Assembly (NCBI GenBank): GCA_947396885.1
Contig: OX377204.1
Coordinates: forward strand, 42,705,139-42,769,138
Direction: 5' to 3'
Source: Heligmosomoides polygyrus polygyrus
Lineage: Eukaryota > Nematoda > Chromadorea > Rhabditida > Heligmosomidae
DNA length: 64,000 nt
The first letter of the stretch is position 1. Every line of letters starts with the position of its first letter. The translations under genes and the position numbers were made by a program. Positions 1-9,257 of the stretch are shown one piece after another. The notes beneath the pieces were generated by a model. That model was not told the origin of the DNA, searched no databases, and saw only the letters and a program-made list of their open reading frames with translations.

Positions 1-766
1 TCTAATTTATTTAAATCGGCTGCCTATGTACCAACTTCTAACGGAGGCCTTAAACTCCGCTCGGGTCTTTAAAAATCAAGCGCTTATTTTTTAATTTTTT
101 TTTTGCCTTCCTACCCTTTCTTCCGCACTAAGCACCTCCCCTTTTTTCTCGTTTTTTTGGAGTTCTTGTTGTCAGTGTTTACCTACTGATAGGTGGACGA
201 CGCTTGTTTCCATGGGAAATCCGCCAAGATTAGCTGTGATCGTTCGTCTGCTTTCTGCTGTTGTTTCTGTTTTTTCCTTATGTGGCGCGTCCTTTGACGT
301 ATTCATAAATAAATAAATTGTCCACTGCGCACTCCTAAGGCAAGCTGCGCGGTACTGTATGTCACTGTACTTCAGTAAATAGAGAATTGGTAAAAAAAAT
401 CCTACAGACCGGGGAAGAAGCGGAACTTCGAAACACATTGACCAACAGCGCAGCTTAGACTTTTCTTTTGAATAAAATCGTCAGTAAATGCAGCTACAGC
501 ACGGCCGGAAGAGTCCTGTTCAGCTCGTCGCTACACAAGGCTCTTTCGTGTACGTATTTGTTTCTCTATGTAGATGCAGATACACTCAGGCTCCTAGGGA
601 CGCAGGAGAGATGTCGACCGTGATCAACACCTCTCAAGATGCGTCAGGCGTTCTACTCCCATGAAGTTTCATAAGGGAGGCTCGAAATCGTGTTGGGCCT
701 ACATAACGAGTTGTGGATATCAGTTGATGGACCTCGCCACTGCTCCGCCTTTCCCAACAAGGTCTG
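1..766. other. No gene recognised
   Basis: Mixed-composition DNA with only short frames on either strand that show no family motif or convincing splice structure. I see no tRNA, transposon end or tandem array in it. Confidence 0.5.
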
Positions 767-810
767 GCTAGCATCTTCACTAATTCGTCAGAATTAGTGA
801 CGATGCTAGC
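767..810. repeat. Short perfect-type hairpin
   Basis: Two 20-nt arms beginning GCTAGCATC pair with one mismatch around a 4-nt loop (GTCA). It may be a miniature inverted repeat or a relic of a fold-back insertion. No function can be assigned. Confidence 0.6.
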
Positions 811-904
811 CTACTATATCGTCATGTTTCTAGGTGAAGGAATCCTCGCTTGAGTTAGAGTTCTATCAATAGCGTCGCTGCGTTCATCATGCATTGAACA
901 CCTA

Positions 905-1230
905 GAGCGTTCGAGAGGACTGCCACTATTCCTCCGCCGCTACGCCGCGAGCGGTCACTTGCTTGCTTTCACGCGTTAAACGTGACTCTGAACACGTCTT
1001 AGGCCTCGTACATACTTCCGGTCGCCGCGATTCGATCGACGGCGATCCGTCCAGGACCAACGCAGCGCGAAAAAGTATGCCATGGGCGCAGGAAGCCATC
1101 GCCGACTGCCGCTGTTGCGGCGGCCGCGGCGAAGTTTCCATTGACTATTCGACCGCGTGCGGCGGAATGGCCATGAACTGAGCGCCGCGATGACATCGCA
1201 GCAATGGAAATATGCCCCCAGCCTTCGCCC
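905..1230 (+). repeat. GC-rich dispersed repeat, copy A1
   Basis: The block around 1030-1180 recurs at about 3440-3605 in the same orientation. The block 905-1010 matches, in reverse, sequence at about 6010-6170. Shared landmarks are GATCCGTCCAGGACCAACG and GGCGAAGTTTCCATTGACTA. Short overlapping ORFs here are composition artefacts. Confidence 0.6.
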
Positions 1231-1277
1231 TAGTTTATACTTGCGCCGCTGCGCGGCGCGGCACGATGGTTGAGATA

Positions 1278-1596
1278 CATGTCGACCGGATAAAGGATAA
1301 AGGATAAAGGACGGCGTTACTCAATCCTTCTGGGATGCGCCAGCGCATTCTACTTCTACGCGATGTCGTGGAGGCGAAATGAATGCGTATTTGGCCATAC
1401 AATGACTTGCGGTGGCCAGCCGATGAACAAGTCAGCGCTTTATCCTTCCCAGACAAGTCTGGTACCAATTCACCGACCCCGGAGGGATGGAAGGCTTGGT
1501 TGGCCTGGGCGGGAAATCCGAACCAGGAACCTGGTATCGAGTGCACGCGACAGTCGCGCCTCCTCCGACTGCGCTGCACGCGCCCATGCCGACCGG
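1278..1596 (-). mobile_element. tRNA-derived SINE, copy 1
   Basis: On the minus strand the unit starts near 1585 with a tRNA-like head (A-box-like region, then a B-box-like GGTTCGGATTT), continues through a body shared with 40003-40297, and ends in a repeated ATCCTTT tail at about 1288-1310. It is flanked by near-identical 12-nt repeats, CATGTCGACCGG (1278-1289) and CATGCCGACCGG (1585-1596), which look like a target-site duplication. It has no coding capacity and would be mobilised in trans by a LINE. Confidence 0.7.
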
Positions 1597-1603
1597 GGGT
1601 CGA

Positions 1604-1741
1604 GCGTTCTATCCCCTCATCCCCCTGGCCCGCCCACCCCCAACCCCCTGCAATTGATCGAGAGTCTAGTGGCTGCCTTACGAGATAGTGGAGACGCAGA
1701 CATTTGCCACGCCTTTGTTTAAAGGGCGGGGGATAGAACGC
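1604..1741. mobile_element. 138-bp MITE (family R138), copy 1
   Basis: Perfect 13-bp terminal inverted repeats (GCGTTCTATCCCC) bound a 138-bp unit found again at 51293-51428, with its right part at 9140-9257 and a partial match inside 43012-43104. An internal CCACGCC...GGGCGGGG region can fold. The minus-strand frame beginning MAFYPPPFKQRRGKCL is retained between copies, but this is more likely sequence conservation than a gene. Confidence 0.65.
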
Positions 1742-1831
1742 CACTCCGCCATGCCGACCGGGCGGCGCGAAAAATCGAAAATCGATGACGATCGTGGTGC
1801 CGCGCCGCGTGGCGGCGCAAGTGAAAACTAG

Positions 1832-2248
1832 GGCTTAAGCCCCTTTCATACTCGTCCCAGGGGCGGCGGCGGCGGCGGCGGCCCAATGGTTTAGCATAGG
1901 AAGGCGGCGGCGATGACGTGCCCGAGCGGCGGCCACGGCGGTGGAGGGGTTTTCATACTGGCAGCGGCGACGTCGCCGCGGCCACGCCCCGCCACGCCCC
2001 TGGCGGCGCCGCCGCCGGGGCCGCTGCCCGAGATGGCTGGGGCCATTTCGGGCGGCGGCCACGAGGGGCAGCGAGAGCGGCGGCACAGACGAGACCGCTG
2101 CGCGTACGCGCGCGCCAAACGCAATTAGCGCTGGCGGCGGCCGCCGGCACCCCTAGGCGGCGAGAACGGACACCGCCCCTCCACCTGCCGCTGAAGCGGC
2201 GGCGGCCGCCGCCGCCGCCCCTCGGACGAGTATGAAAGGGGCTTTAGA
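1832..2248. mobile_element. CGG-rich MITE-like element
   Basis: The ends carry inverted repeats AAGCCCCTTTCATACTCGTC (left) and its complement (right, about 2225-2246), each continuing into (GGC)n runs. The interior is extremely GC-rich, so all frames stay open. I see no transposase and call it a non-autonomous element. Confidence 0.55.
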
Positions 2249-2249
2249 C

Positions 2250-2640
2250 ACCGGGAGGCGTCCAAAACGTGCTCAGGGACATGTTGAACTCGTGAAAACA
2301 AAAGCGAGATCGATCGGGATATTTCAGGGAACGGTGGCTTTCCCACGCATTTTGTGGATAAAGCACAGAACCACCAGGGTTGCACGCGTGAACCTGAGGG
2401 AATTAAAAATTGCTGGCCACTTCCAACAACAAAGTTTACAACCTTTCCTGTTGGTTGCGTTGTCTCGGGAAAGAAGTGCCAATATTTTCAGGCGCAACAC
2501 GAGTTGGGAAGAGGGAGCAATCCCTCGTAGGCTTTCGATATATGTACAGCATACGGCAGGATAAAATATCTTGCTTTTTAGCGGAGGCTCGTTTTTATAC
2601 TAGGATTCTGCTAGAATAGTAAACTCTAGTGCGAAGAAGT
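2250..2640. other. No gene recognised
   Basis: Unique-looking DNA with short overlapping frames of 110 codons or fewer. None has a recognisable domain or splice context. Confidence 0.4.
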
Positions 2641-2644
2641 CCAC

Positions 2645-3125
2645 ATACCCCAACGCGTATTGCTCCTACTTCTCCTTTCCTCCTCTATGGACTAGATATT
2701 GGAACCGACGCGGATTCCGACAGTTCAAACCGCTATTCTTTCGAACTTGTCTTAATTACTATGCGAATAATGGCACCTATAAAAAGCCTCCGATCATGGG
2801 GTGATTCAGGAAAACTAGCGTGAGCAAGAGGGATTTTCGGAATATCTAAATAATCGATTTCTCTTCAAATCTCACATCGGATATCCGAATCGGATGGAGC
2901 ATCAGACTTCTGATCAAAATCAGATTCCTGAGTTATCCGAAAGTCCGATCTGTGAACATCACCCCTATCCGAATCGACTTAGGATTCGTGATTCTCAAAA
3001 AACCCATTGTCCGCATAATCCTTTTACCTAGGGCTTGAAAAGATGGCGAATCCGAATTGATGTAATCGGCGTCGGATCCAATGTCTACCGTGGATAGAGC
3101 AAAGTGTAGAGGTTGTGCCAAAACT
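2645..3125. repeat. Small fold-back repeat
   Basis: The left arm (about 2650-2800) and right arm (about 2980-3120) are inverted copies. Translated outward, both give a similar peptide: DIGTDADSD on the plus strand and DIGSDADYI on the minus strand, each followed by an MR-M motif. The AT-rich centre contains repeated CGGAT words. This is probably a diverged palindromic MITE. Confidence 0.5.
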
Positions 3126-3191
3126 CCTCTCTTCGCTCAGCCGAAGCGCGCAGCTGTATTCTGCGCGCTTCAACCGTTTAAGAGAAGAGAG
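3126..3191. repeat. Imperfect hairpin
   Basis: The core GAAGCGCGCAG (3143-3153) pairs perfectly with CTGCGCGCTTC (3161-3171) around a 7-nt loop. Weaker pairing of CTCTCTT with AAGAGAG extends the stem outward. Confidence 0.5.
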
Positions 3192-3229
3192 TCCGGCGTT
3201 TGCTTTTCATCAGAGGCCCTAAAGGCCAC

Positions 3230-3640
3230 AACAGACTTCAGCGGCAACGCCGCTCGCCGCTGTGGTTAAGGATAGGGCAGGGACGCCGCTGGCGGCGAAC
3301 TCTGCGTCCCTGCCCTATGATGAAAGATAGGTCAGCGGCAACGCCGCAGAAGTCTGGGGGCATTGAACTTTGCAGAGCGATGCGAAAGAATTTGAATTTC
3401 TCAGTGCTCGTCGCATCGCCCATCGCTCTGCAAGGGAGCGCGACGGCGGTACGTCCAGGGCCAACCCTAAACAGCGCGCGCGGCGCGAAAAAGTATACTA
3501 ATGGGCGCGGGAATCCATCGCGCATGCCGACCGCCACTGTTGCGGCGGCCGCGGCGAAGTTTCCATTGACTATTCGACCGCGTGCGGCGGAATGACCATG
3601 AACGCAATCGCCGCGACCGCCACAACAGTGGCGGTCGGCA
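3230..3640 (+). repeat. GC-rich dispersed repeat, copy A2
   Basis: Shares long blocks with 1030-1180 and, inverted, with 5850-6000 (for example the CTCGTCGCATCGCCCATCGC region). It contains nested small hairpins around GGCAGGGACGC. The ORFs are repeat-derived. Confidence 0.55.
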
Positions 3641-3790
3641 TCAGGAGTGTGCGTAATTACGATTTACGATTTACCATTTTACGGTTCACGGCTATTTTGT
3701 CTGAATTTTTTACGATTTCCGATTTACGACGTTTTGTGTCGTAATTCGTAAATTTTCGTAAATATGATCTTTGATCACAACCAACTGGGG
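3640..3790. repeat. TACGATT-rich low-complexity stretch
   Basis: Variants of TACGATTTACGA are repeated head to tail. A similar stretch, adjoining the same GC-rich repeat in the other orientation, lies at 4995-5060. This suggests both are edges of one composite repeat. Confidence 0.45.
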
Positions 3791-4330
3791 TCCAAATTTA
3801 TGTGGTGGATCGGGTTATAAAAATGTGCCCACCTAATGTTGTCCTCTTAAAGCGCATTCCCACTTTCTCTGAGAGTTGCCCTTGATGATCTAATGTGTTA
3901 CTGTGGCAGATGGCACCGTCCTGTGCACATGCTTCTCGAATTCGACCTATCTCGGTACATGTCGCAAAGGTGGGCAGCATTGGTAGGTGAGAGCGTACCA
4001 GCCAATAATAACCAAGCAGAGCACAGACCGACCACATGCTAGCAGATCAGGGCAGGGACGAACTGTACACACTCTCTCTGAATGGCACGCTCATTCAAGG
4101 CGGTCTGATTGGATGGGGCGTTCCCAGTTCCCAATGCTGCTCGTCTTCGCGACATATACCCAAATCCACGATCGAACATTATTCGAGATAGGAAGCGGAG
4201 TCTAGAAAGTTGCTGCACTCATTTGGAAAGGATAAAGCACTAATGTTTCCATCGGTTTGCATTGTACTTTATAGGGAGTAGCAAATTTATATACAAATTG
4301 TGGTAAAACCGAGCCCATAGCATTTTAAGA
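3790..4330. other. No gene recognised
   Basis: No domain, TIR or tandem repeat seen. Confidence 0.4.
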
Positions 4331-4815
4331 ATGGGCCGAACGATTTTGAAAGTTTTGATCTCCATTTTCGGTGATGTGATTGAGTTTATAATATTGACCC
4401 TGTCTAATCCGCTCATGATTCTGAAGGCTTTCGGAGAGGAAACGTTTGTTACAGACCTGGCAAAGGATAGCCAAAGCAAGTGCAGAGAATTATTAAGTAG
4501 AACTAAATATTATAAAGCTTTCGAAATTTTACAAAACAAAACAAAATCTCAGAAGGAAACCGGCGCATTTGGTCAATGGTGAGACGATTTTTTTCGATTT
4601 TTAGTTTTAGCAGCGAATTTTTCACTATTGTTCCTGCTAAATCCTAGATTTATATGCAAGCTAAAGAATTGGTATTGGTATAATTGGTAGTTGGTTAGGA
4701 ATTTAATGAGTATTCAAACGTTGCAAGCTTTTTGTTTGAATGCTATGCATAGGTTTAAGTAAGGTTTTAAATTTACAGTATCTTCCCCAACCTTCTTGAA
4801 ACGTGCAACTTTTGA
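4331..4815 (+). CDS. Candidate two-exon small gene, unknown function
   Basis: I do not recognise this product. An ATG at 4331 lies one nucleotide after an acceptor-like ATTTTAAG. An 82-codon frame with a hydrophobic N-terminus (ILKVLISIFGDVIEFIILTL) runs to a donor-like ATG|GTGAGA at 4578/4579. An acceptor TTTACAG ends at 4778 and would add a short phase-2 exon, 4779-4815, with stop, giving about 94 residues ending in a Cys-containing tail. The hydrophobic start could be a signal peptide or membrane anchor. There is no homology evidence, and a chance ORF in AT-rich DNA remains quite possible. Confidence 0.28.
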
Positions 4816-5060
4816 GTTGAAAGATGTCCTACAAGTAAGAAGGCGTGAAAAAGAAAGAGTTTGGTAAGAAAACTGCTCAGCTTAAGTTGAAAATAACACG
4901 ACAAGTGAAAAATATTGGATCACATTTGATTAGCATTCGCAGAAAAAGCCTCAGGAAATTTAGTTGTACTGCACTACAGCTCATGTGACTCTTACGATTT
5001 ACGATTTACGGCGGTTTTTTCGTAATTACGATTCACGATTTACGAAATTGCAAATTTCGT
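4816..5060. other. No gene recognised
   Basis: AT-rich DNA ending in TACGATT-like repeats (4995-5060) next to the following GC-rich repeat. Confidence 0.4.
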
Positions 5061-5340
5061 TTACGCACAACCCTGGTCGGCATGCATGATAGCCCCCGCG
5101 CCCATCGCGGGCATGGCATACTTTTTCGCGCCGCGCGCGGTGTTTAGGCCCATGCACACTCTGCGACAGTGCGGCACGGCCACGGTGAAGGATAGGGCCG
5201 CGACGGGCGCGGCGCGACATAGCGACACGTGCCGCAGAGGGGGGCATGCGGCTGCGGGACATTATGTACGAATGGAAGCCGCAGGCGCGGCGACTCGCGC
5301 GGCGAGCGCGGCAGAAGACGTCGCAATTGGGTGACTTCAG
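5061..5340 (-). repeat. GC-rich dispersed repeat fragment
   Basis: Fragments related to the 0.9-1.2 and 3.2-3.6 kb repeats (for example the block containing GGCATACTTTTTCGCGC). The overlapping ORFs on both strands are compositional. Confidence 0.45.
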
Positions 5341-5599
5341 CGGCCAGTGGTATCTAGACCTGCATCAAAACTTGCACATCAAGTGTTAGAAAGTGTATAC
5401 AAGCTCAGTTTCACTGCGTTAGTGTGTCATATTTTCAGCTTTCCTTGAAGAAGCATCATATAAAATTGAGCATTAGAACGTTGCTTAGTTTTATAACTCG
5501 AACTCAATTTCCGAACCAGAGCATGTTTCCCTCCAGCTCCTGCAACAGCAGAAAGGGATATCAACAACTCAAACCTAGCGTCTGCAGCAAGTCATGATG

Positions 5600-6175
5600 C
5601 ACAGCTCCCACGACCGTTGCGGAGCTCATCGCGCACGCGACAGTCGTCGCCGCGGGCGCGGCGACCATTCGTACATAAAGACCGCCCCTCGGGGGCATGC
5701 ACACTTTTGCGGCTATCGCCGGCAATGCCGCGCTTAGTGCCGCAGGCTGGAATGGTTCAAATCATTCCTGGCAGCGCGACATGCACTGGGTCCCGTTGCC
5801 TATAACGATGCTCTAACGCGACCGCGCCGCGACCGCCGGATTTCGCGGAAGTGGCCGTCGCCCCTCTTGCCGCGCCGCGGTGTGGCAGAAGTGTGCATGG
5901 GCCTTTTAACGTTGGTCCTGGACGGATCGTCGTCGCGCTCCCTTGCAAAGCGATGAGCGATGCGACGAGTACTGAGAAGTCTAAATTCTTTTGCGTCCAT
6001 CGCGGAGACGGGAAGTATGCACGAGGCCTAACTGCAGTGGAAGCGCCACCGCGGCCGCCGACCAACCACCGTCCCTCCTCGGTGTCGACTGACCGTGGTA
6101 TCGTCGCTCTCGAAGATTGCGACTTGGGAGTGACGCAGACTGCTCGCGGCGTAGCGGCGGAGGATTAGTGGAGAC
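5600..6175 (-). repeat. GC-rich dispersed repeat, copy A3
   Basis: Read on the minus strand, 6175 to 5850 repeats the start of copy A1 (CCTCCGCCGCTACGCCGCGA) and the core of copy A2. With A1 it forms a long-range inverted pair bounding roughly 0.9-6.2 kb. Confidence 0.55.
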
Positions 6176-6676
6176 CCGTTTGGAAGTTTCGATACTGTTG
6201 AAGGTGCGGGATCTAGTAGATGGTTGGGATCAGTGGCTCATGCATAGGAAACCCGCTCCTGAAAGATGAATTTCGAGGAGTAGCGTAGCACTATGTGGTT
6301 ATCTCTTGGTGAACGCTGCCACAAAATCTAGCAGATCCGCTAAGGTGCCGCCGGAATTCGCGAGAAATTTGCAACATCTCCATGAAGAAAGAACAATCAG
6401 AAGATTTGGAATCACCCAATGGAAGTCATGTTTAAGGGTATGAGATGCCGCGAAACACCAAGGTAATGAGCGCCTTTGAATGGGGCACACGTCCAATACG
6501 TGAATAATAGTAATAACAATACTGAATACTGTGCTATTATTCGAATAGAGGTTCAACTTTCAAAGAGCACTAATCTCGGAGCAGCGAACATTCCTCTTCT
6601 TTACGGAAAGACAATATATGTCTTGGCGACTATTCTACCATACTTCTATTGAGAGAGCTATACTTGCAGCTTTGAT
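6176..6676. other. No gene recognised
   Basis: No motif-bearing frame or repeat seen. Confidence 0.4.
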
Positions 6677-6729
6677 ATTTGTCTTTTTGTTTGAAATTCT
6701 TGGGTAAACTTTCAAACAAAAAGTCAAAT
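6677..6729. repeat. Hairpin with ~13-nt loop
   Basis: The arms ATTTGTCTTTTTGTTTGAAA and TTTCAAACAAAAAGTCAAAT pair with about one mismatch. The size is compatible with a short pre-miRNA, but low complexity makes a mini-MITE equally likely. Confidence 0.45.
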
Positions 6730-7364
6730 GCCGCAGAAACACATGAAAAGGCCAATCTGCATACTAGGGTGGACGAGGGGTTTTGTTGCCTAATTACATT
6801 GCGGCGTCGCTAAACACCCGGCAGTCGCTGGGCGCCGTCCTAGTTCTCAAACTCCTCCGACTAGAAGACAACATACTATACGGTCAGCACGAGCGACATT
6901 CTGTCCGCGCTGATCAGCCAAGCAGAGGTCTCGTTCTGCACCAGAAAGTGAGCAGAGTGTATCAAAGGAAGTACTGCAGGAGAGCAGGATGCACAGCGGG
7001 ACACCGCCACCTCCTTACAGCACCCTGGACTCTGTCAAGAAAGCGTCATCGAAATTGTGGAGGGATTCCGATGCCTGCCACGGAAATCCCTTGTCCGATA
7101 GAGGAAGTCTGAACCATAAATGAAACAGCCCTAGTGGAGAGAGCCCGTTGGAGTTCTTCGCGGCTGTAAAAAATCTTAAAACAAAATCTCAATGGCAAGC
7201 GCTGTTGAACAACAGTAGACCTGCATTCCCCTACGGAAGTCAGATAACCGCGGGATGTCATCGAAGTTAGCATTAGATCAGAAGGCCTCCTAGACGGATG
7301 AGATGGCGACGTCCAATAGAAAAGTGGATCCTGCCGAGCCAAACGCTCAGGAGAAATGATAGTA
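6730..7364. other. No gene confidently recognised
   Basis: Frames of about 109 codons are open on both strands (6783-7112 plus, 7046-7375 minus). Neither shows a domain, a good start context or intron borders. Confidence 0.35.
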
Positions 7365-8345
7365 GGCCGTTGCATATGAAATGGCCAATTTTGCTACCTC
7401 AAATTCTGGTCTACTTTTCATGACTACGAATGTCCCCGATTCAGGCATTGTATATATAGTTTCTGAAGGCGCAGAATCTCCGCTTTACTACTACTCGCAG
7501 AATCTGCGACATAATTGCCTCTTACCGAGTTTTTGACGTCGTTTTTAGAGCACGAATCAACGTGATATTCGGATGCTCTACTTACATGAATGTAAAAGGA
7601 GACACAGCGCCGCGGCCGCAGCTTGCAACATCAACGCTGCATTCTGGAAGGATTCCGCTAAGGAATGCACGATTCACCCCTGGTTCGAAAGGTTTTGATC
7701 TGGAGATGAAAGTCTCGACGTTGAAGACTGAGATGGGCCGCCATCACACTTTAACCACGACTAGCTCAGAGCCATTGTGGAAGCGAATCCGTGTCAAACT
7801 GTGAGAGAGCTAGCACAGTATTTCGGCTTTGACGGCAGCACTATCAGTCACCACTTAATGTGATCGGAAAAATAAAGAAATCGGATAAATGGACCCGCTC
7901 GAACTGACCGAAAATTGAGGTGATACACCAAAAGTTGACCGAAAAGCAGCCGGCTTTAGTCACTCGAAGAGGCTCAATCCTACTCCATAACAACGGGTGT
8001 CCGCATGTTTCCAAAATTGTTGTCCAGAAAGTGAATGAATTGGGTACGCCTGCCTCTGCCACATCCAGCATATTCCCCAGATCTGTCCCCTACCAATCAT
8101 AATTTTTCGAGCATTTAGATCGCAATGTGAGGGATAAAAATTCAGCATCCAAGATAATGTCGAAAATGACTTTGTATGTTTTATTAATTCTCGTAGTTCC
8201 TATTTTTACAAACATGGAGTGCCTAAGCAATTATCACGTTGCGCAAAGTGTACTAATTGTAATATTGCTTATTTCGATCAATAAAATGGTTTCCAAGCAA
8301 AGTTATGATCCATCAAATTTAGCAGTCAAAATCTATGCAATGACC
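7365..8345 (+). mobile_element. mariner relic M1
   Basis: The left end GGCCGTTGCATATGAAATGG matches the end of the 25.7-27.0 kb mariner. The right end is GCAATGACC followed by TA. It is 981 bp long, against about 1.29 kb for its relative, so it has internal deletions. The plus-strand transposase is fragmentary: an N-terminal HTH-like piece (about 7562-7804) is followed by the part around 7920-8100, where the usual HDNxRPH motif reads HNNGCPH, so the second catalytic Asp is Asn. The segment carrying the first Asp is missing. Non-functional. Confidence 0.8.
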
Positions 8346-8347
8346 TA

Positions 8348-9139
8348 ATAAATTTGCAAGAGCCGACCAGGGAAGGGTCTCTGACGTACTGATGTATGTC
8401 TGAAATGCGGAAATGAAGACATCTGCGTGAATCCCTCCTTCCAAGTTGGCGAAAAGTGTGATTCGCCTTGCCGGGCCCTTGAACCCATAGAGCTAAAGTC
8501 CTTCAACGTTCACTGGGTAGTTACACTGTTAATTGGAAAATGTAAAAATATGCCAACTATCTACCAACACGTAATTGAGTTTGTCCGCAACTAACGAGTA
8601 GGTATTATTAAGAAGTTACATCCCGCTGTTCCCCTAAGATTGATCATGAGAAGCTATCACTGTCATCATCCAAATTCGAAGAATTCGACAGGTTCACTGT
8701 CTGCACCGCTCAAGCCCTATTCAGGAACAGAGGGAGAGGGATGATCACTAGCGAGTTCTTCCACGAAAGGCTTCTTATCCTGTCTCAATAGAATGACCAT
8801 AGTTTAGTAGTGGGTAGCCAATCTACCCGCAAGCTCTGGAAGAGATCTAATATTTCCACATTCAGCTATATTTAGCCTGCTTCCGCGTTGGCAGATGATG
8901 CCTCAAATCTGGCCCCCGTAATGGCTTACCGACGGGCGACAATAGGCATAGGGTTCACCGAAATCCTCCAGTGAACCTTATTTTTTCGTTGCTCCGCTGA
9001 CAAGGTTGTTAAGGATTGCAACTATCCTGCATGTGGAAGACAAACTGTGCAGTACGTAATTGCTCAACGAAGCGGGTGGGGTCGAGGTTGTGCAGGTGAG
9101 GTCCATTTGTCTGCGCCGGTTCTGGTGTTCGAGTACTCT
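8348..9139. other. No gene; short fold-back fragment
   Basis: At 8360-8480 the sequence beginning ACCAGGGAAGGGTCTC resembles the outer end of the 40.8-44.1 kb fold-back element, so it is probably a fragment of that family. The remainder shows nothing recognisable. Confidence 0.4.
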
Positions 9140-9257
9140 GCCCTGCAGATGCCTTGCCCACCCCAACCCCCTGGGCTTGCTCGAGAGGCTGCCTTACGTG
9201 ATAGTGGAAACACAGACATTTGCCACGCCTCTGTTTAAAGGGCGTGGGATAGAACGC
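9140..9257. mobile_element. R138 MITE, left-truncated copy
   Basis: Matches 1620-1741 and 51310-51428, ending in the diagnostic GGGATAGAACGC terminal repeat. The left terminal repeat is missing. Confidence 0.6.

Noticed and set aside
1835..2235. Several overlapping Ala/Arg/Pro-rich ORFs
   Set aside because: Produced by a CGG-rich MITE interior in which nearly all frames are open on both strands.
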